From contig JAAVAM010000012.1 in the NCBI GenBank assembly GCA_014804085.1, forward strand, positions 4,255 through 10,039: 5,785 bases of DNA, in the 5' to 3' direction. Made by a program: the position numbers and the translations under genes. The notes beneath the pieces were generated by a model. It was given only the letters and a program-made list of their open reading frames with translations, did no database searches and was not told the DNA's origin. Numbering within the stretch: the first letter of the stretch is position 1; each line of letters opens with the position of its first letter. This DNA is from Treponema sp. Lineage in GTDB: Bacteria > Spirochaetota > Spirochaetia > Treponematales > Treponemataceae. Shown one piece after another: positions 3,584-5,785 of this stretch.

Positions 3584-4570
3584 ATGTCAGAGAAAAAAGA
3601 ACTTGTATCGGCCGCATTCAGCAACAAGCCGACAAGCAGAGTGCCGGTGGGATTTTGGTTTCATCATACGCAGGACGAGATTCGCCTTGCGTATGATTTT
3701 CCCGAAATGAGGGACCAGAACATCAGCGGGCACAAAAACTTTGTGCGGACTTTCAAGCCCGATTTTGTGAAGCTGATGAGCGACGGCTATTTCTTTGAGC
3801 CGGAAACAGCCGCGCTTCTGAAAAAGGCGGCAAGCGCGAAAGATTTGCGGACGCTAAAGCCCATCGCGGCCGACGACAAATGGATTCGCGATCAGGTTTC
3901 GCTGGTGAAGGAGCTGACTTCCGATTTTGGCGACGAGGTGCTTACGTTTTACAACGTGTTCGCTCCGGCTACGGCGTTCAAGTGGGCAGTCGGCGGCGAC
4001 AAAAAACTTGCCGCGTTCATCAAAGAGGATAAAGGCGCGGTCATTCAGGCGCTTGCGGTTCTTGCGCAGAATACGGCGTTGCTTGCGCGGGCGGTCATTT
4101 CCGAAGGCGGCGCGGACGGCATTTATCTGAGCGTGCAGACAATTCAGGATGCAAGCGTGGACGCGGCTTTGTATGCCGAGGTCGTCGCCCCAACGGAACT
4201 TGCGGTGCTTACGGCGGCCAATGCGGCGGGCGGCACGAACATCCTGCACGTGTGCGGCTACGAGGGCGCGCGGAACAACCTTTCGCTGTTCGCAAATTAT
4301 CCGGCGGCGGTGGTGAATTTTGCCTCTGTGGTTGAGGGCGTTACGCTTGCGGAAGGCAAAAAGATTTTCGGCGGAAAGCCTGTCATCGGCGGATTCGCGA
4401 ACACAAAAGACGGCGTTCTGTACAAAGGGACAAAGGAAGAAGTTCAGACCGAGACGAAAAGGCTGATTGCCGAGGCGGGCAGGACTGGCATCATCCTTGG
4501 CACGGACTGCACCGTCCCGAAGGACATTCCGTTCGAGCGGCTTGAGTGGGTGCGCGAGGCCGCAAGATAA
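3584..4570 (+). CDS. Uroporphyrinogen decarboxylase-family (MtaA/CmuA-like) protein
   Basis: 328 residues; AAGGAG seven bases before ATG 3584 fixes the start. The protein fits the URO-D fold family by its length, its N-terminal RVPVGFWFH (residues 19-27), the central GADGIYLSVQ region and the C-terminal HVCG...GGFANTKDGVLYKGTKEEV...TGIILGTDCTVP. His222-x-Cys224 and Cys309 match the H-x-C...C zinc site of the methylcobamide:thiol methyltransferases (MtaA, MtbA, CmuA), and the N-terminal Arg/Asp signature of true HemE is absent, so haem synthesis is unlikely. The probable role is zinc-activated thiol methyl transfer in the cytoplasm, with an unknown methyl donor; no corrinoid protein is in view. 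It is the first gene of an apparent operon with an amino acid ABC transporter (35-base gap to the next gene), which suggests it acts on the imported compound or a product of it. GC-rich (41 of 60 bases at 4201-4260). Confidence 0.87.
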   Translation: MSEKKELVSAAFSNKPTSRVPVGFWFHHTQDEIRLAYDFPEMRDQNISGHKNFVRTFKPDFVKLMSDGYFFEPETAALLKKAASAKDLRTLKPIAADDKWIRDQVSLVKELTSDFGDEVLTFYNVFAPATAFKWAVGGDKKLAAFIKEDKGAVIQALAVLAQNTALLARAVISEGGADGIYLSVQTIQDASVDAALYAEVVAPTELAVLTAANAAGGTNILHVCGYEGARNNLSLFANYPAAVVNFASVVEGVTLAEGKKIFGGKPVIGGFANTKDGVLYKGTKEEVQTETKRLIAEAGRTGIILGTDCTVPKDIPFERLEWVREAAR

Positions 4571-4605
4571 TCATCAAAATTAAATTATAGAAATAGGAGA
4601 AAAAA

Positions 4606-5448
4606 ATGAAAAAGAACTATGCGTTTGGTTTAATCGGTGTGGCGGTTCTTTCCGTGCTGGCGGTCGGCTGCAATAAGAAAAAGGACGGCGGCGAATCGGC
4701 GGTTCAGAAAATCCGCGTGGCGCACACAAATTATTATGTGCCCTATGATTTCGTGAACGACGCGGGCGAATCGGACGGATTTGAAGTGGCAGTCCTCAAA
4801 GAAGTGGACAAACTTCTTCCGCAGTACGAATTCGAGTATCATCCCACATCGGACGATGATTTGCTCATCGGCGTGCTGCAAGGAAAATACGACGTGGGAA
4901 CAAAAGGCGTTTGGGTCACCGAGGAACGCAAACAGAAATACGTTTTCCCCAAAAATCCGATTGGCGCGAGCATCATCGGAATCGTCATTAGGACTGAAAA
5001 TGCCGACCAAATTACCGACCTGCCGTCTTTTGCGCGGTATTCGGGAAAACTTGTTCCGATCGGTGCGAGCAACGCGCAGTACACGGTCATCGACGATTAC
5101 AACAAAGCCGCCAATTCCGATGAGAAAATCAACCTGATTGCGGGCGACCAGTTCGGCGCGTCCGACGGATACATTTGGGTGAACGAAGGCCGCTACGATG
5201 CCTATGTTGATATAAAGCTTTCGTTTCAGAACAATGTGCTTGCGGACGGCGCGCCTTACGCGGACTACAAGGAGAAGCTGACGTACATTCCGTACAAAGG
5301 AATTCCCACCTGGCCGCTGTTCAACAAAAAGCATCAAGCATTTGCGGACGCATACGACACGGCGATTGAAAAACTTCAGGCCGACGGAACAATCTCGGCT
5401 TTGGCAATCAAATATTTTGGCGAGGATATTTCCGCGCTTTTGGACTAA
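4606..5448 (+). CDS. Amino acid ABC transporter substrate-binding lipoprotein (family 3)
   Basis: 280 residues from ATG 4606 with AGGAGA seven bases upstream. Residues 1-21 are a lipoprotein signal (KK, hydrophobic core, LAVG) with Cys22 as the lipidated residue, so the protein is anchored at the outer face of the inner membrane. Residues about 35-275 are an SBP_bac_3 bilobal domain: KIRVAHTNYYVPYDFVN, the strand-helix GFEVAVLKEVDKLL, then GVLQGKYDVGTKGVWVTEERKQKYVF, in which Arg108 occupies the position of the conserved carboxylate-binding Arg of this family (usual pattern T-x-E-R...F-S-x-P-Y; here F-P-K-N-P). The C-terminus (IEKLQADGTISALAIKYFGED) is the usual final helix motif. The pocket is not diagnostic, so polar amino acid, cystine or a related compound are all possible. 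It precedes its permease with a hairpin between. Confidence 0.92.
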   Translation: MKKNYAFGLIGVAVLSVLAVGCNKKKDGGESAVQKIRVAHTNYYVPYDFVNDAGESDGFEVAVLKEVDKLLPQYEFEYHPTSDDDLLIGVLQGKYDVGTKGVWVTEERKQKYVFPKNPIGASIIGIVIRTENADQITDLPSFARYSGKLVPIGASNAQYTVIDDYNKAANSDEKINLIAGDQFGASDGYIWVNEGRYDAYVDIKLSFQNNVLADGAPYADYKEKLTYIPYKGIPTWPLFNKKHQAFADAYDTAIEKLQADGTISALAIKYFGEDISALLD

Positions 5449-5452
5449 AGCC

Positions 5453-5485
5453 GAACATTGCCGCCATGATGTCGCGGCAATGTTC
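5453..5485 (+). other. Intercistronic hairpin between binding protein and permease
   Basis: GAACATTGCCGC (5453-5464) and its exact reverse complement GCGGCAATGTTC (5474-5485) flank a 9-base loop. It starts five bases after the stop codon and ends before the permease ribosome site. No T-run follows, so it is not a full terminator; such hairpins commonly shield the 3' end of the abundant binding-protein message and lower expression of the downstream permease. Confidence 0.8.
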
Positions 5486-5506
5486 AACACGCAAAAGGAG
5501 GCGGCG

Positions 5507-5785
5507 ATGGACAGACCGTTTTATCCGGCAAAAATAATAGAATGCATCCCGACATTGCTGCCGTACCTTTTGGTGACGTTTGAAATCCTTTTTGGAACGA
5601 TGATTGTTGGGCTTGTGCTCGGCTTCTTTCTTGCCAAGGCGAGGCTTTCAAAACGCGCCTGGAAGCGGCGCACGGCGGGATTCATTATAAATGCGTTCCG
5701 CTGCACGCCGTCAATCGTCATGCTGTTCATGATTTTCTACGGGCTTCCCAATCTGTTTTGGGCGTTGTTCCACGTAGACATCAAC
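5507..5785 (+). CDS. Amino acid ABC transporter permease, 5' part
   Basis: 93 codons from ATG 5507 to the right edge, with a near-perfect AAGGAGG (5495-5501) five bases upstream. Short N-terminal lead MDRPFYPAKIIECIPTLLPYL, then a first membrane helix at about residues 20-43 (rich in F, L, V, G), a basic cytoplasmic loop (KARLSKRAWKRR, 44-55), and FRCTPSIVMLFMIFYGLP (64-81), which is the signature of the His/Glu/Gln/Arg/opine permease family (usual form IRGTPLLVQLFFIYYGLP). The Gly of the RGTP motif is Cys66 here. The protein forms the membrane channel for the preceding binding lipoprotein; the remaining membrane helices, the EAA loop and presumably the ATPase gene lie beyond the window. Its strong ribosome site may compensate for reduced message past the hairpin. 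Confidence 0.9.
   Translation, partial: MDRPFYPAKIIECIPTLLPYLLVTFEILFGTMIVGLVLGFFLAKARLSKRAWKRRTAGFIINAFRCTPSIVMLFMIFYGLPNLFWALFHVDIN

Noticed and set aside
3854..4249. 131-codon minus-strand frame opposite the UroD-like gene
   Set aside because: Antisense shadow of a strongly supported gene; composition-driven, no ribosome site or domain.
3584..4570. True HemE (uroporphyrinogen decarboxylase)
   Set aside because: The N-terminal catalytic signature of HemE is missing and the H-x-C...C zinc ligands of the methyltransferase branch are present.
5453..5485. Intrinsic terminator
   Set aside because: The stem is strong, but the bases after it are AACACGCAAAAGG, with no T-run, and the permease gene follows at once.
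4630..5490. Open frame of 286 codons on the minus strand opposite the binding protein
   Set aside because: It is the antisense shadow of a GC-rich gene whose plus-strand product is clearly a family-3 binding lipoprotein; the shadow shows no recognisable domain and is Arg/Val-rich as expected.

Overview
The window looks like chromosome from a host-associated spirochaete, most likely a Treponema-type bacterium. This is an inference from three things: the gene content (a UroD-like protein beside a polar amino acid ABC transporter, YARHG-domain exported proteins), the mixed base composition, and the repeat-rich intergenic DNA. No rRNA or other marker gene is present to settle it. Hand counts of single lines give about 55-68% GC in the right-hand operon, but about 25% in much of 1140-2290.

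Left part (1-2289), all on the minus strand. Reading in the direction of transcription: a small exported protein (2289-1756), joined by a TAATG overlap to a secreted YARHG-domain protein (1756-806), then a 91-residue protein (813-538) with four 8-residue beta-helix-like repeats and a C-terminal membrane segment. After an AT-rich gap comes a membrane-anchored protein (from 339) that runs off the left edge. The YARHG gene is a base-composition chimera: its first two thirds are very AT-rich and its YARHG-encoding end is GC-rich.

Middle (2290-3583) is a divergent intergenic region of about 1.3 kb with no convincing gene. Most of it is repeats. Four sequence-unrelated blocks (2479-2600, 2670-2784, 2780-2993, 3111-3189) all have a period of 22-24 bp. 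In several of them the unit cores are reverse complements of each other. A GC-rich REP-like palindrome family (3297-3435) follows. This is the least ordinary part of the window.

Right part (3504-5785), plus strand, is a probable operon. A good sigma70-type promoter (TTGACT-N17-TTTAAT) carries two matching 17-bp inverted repeats (CCTATT-N5-RATAGG), one over the -35 and one at the presumed start of transcription, which look like paired operators. It drives a UroD/MtaA-family methyltransferase-like protein with an intact HxC...C zinc site, a family-3 amino-acid-binding lipoprotein, and the start of an amino acid ABC permease. A strong hairpin without a T-run lies between the binding protein and the permease. 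The simplest reading is regulated uptake of a polar amino acid or related compound, plus a zinc-dependent methyl-transfer step; the substrate cannot be read from the sequence.
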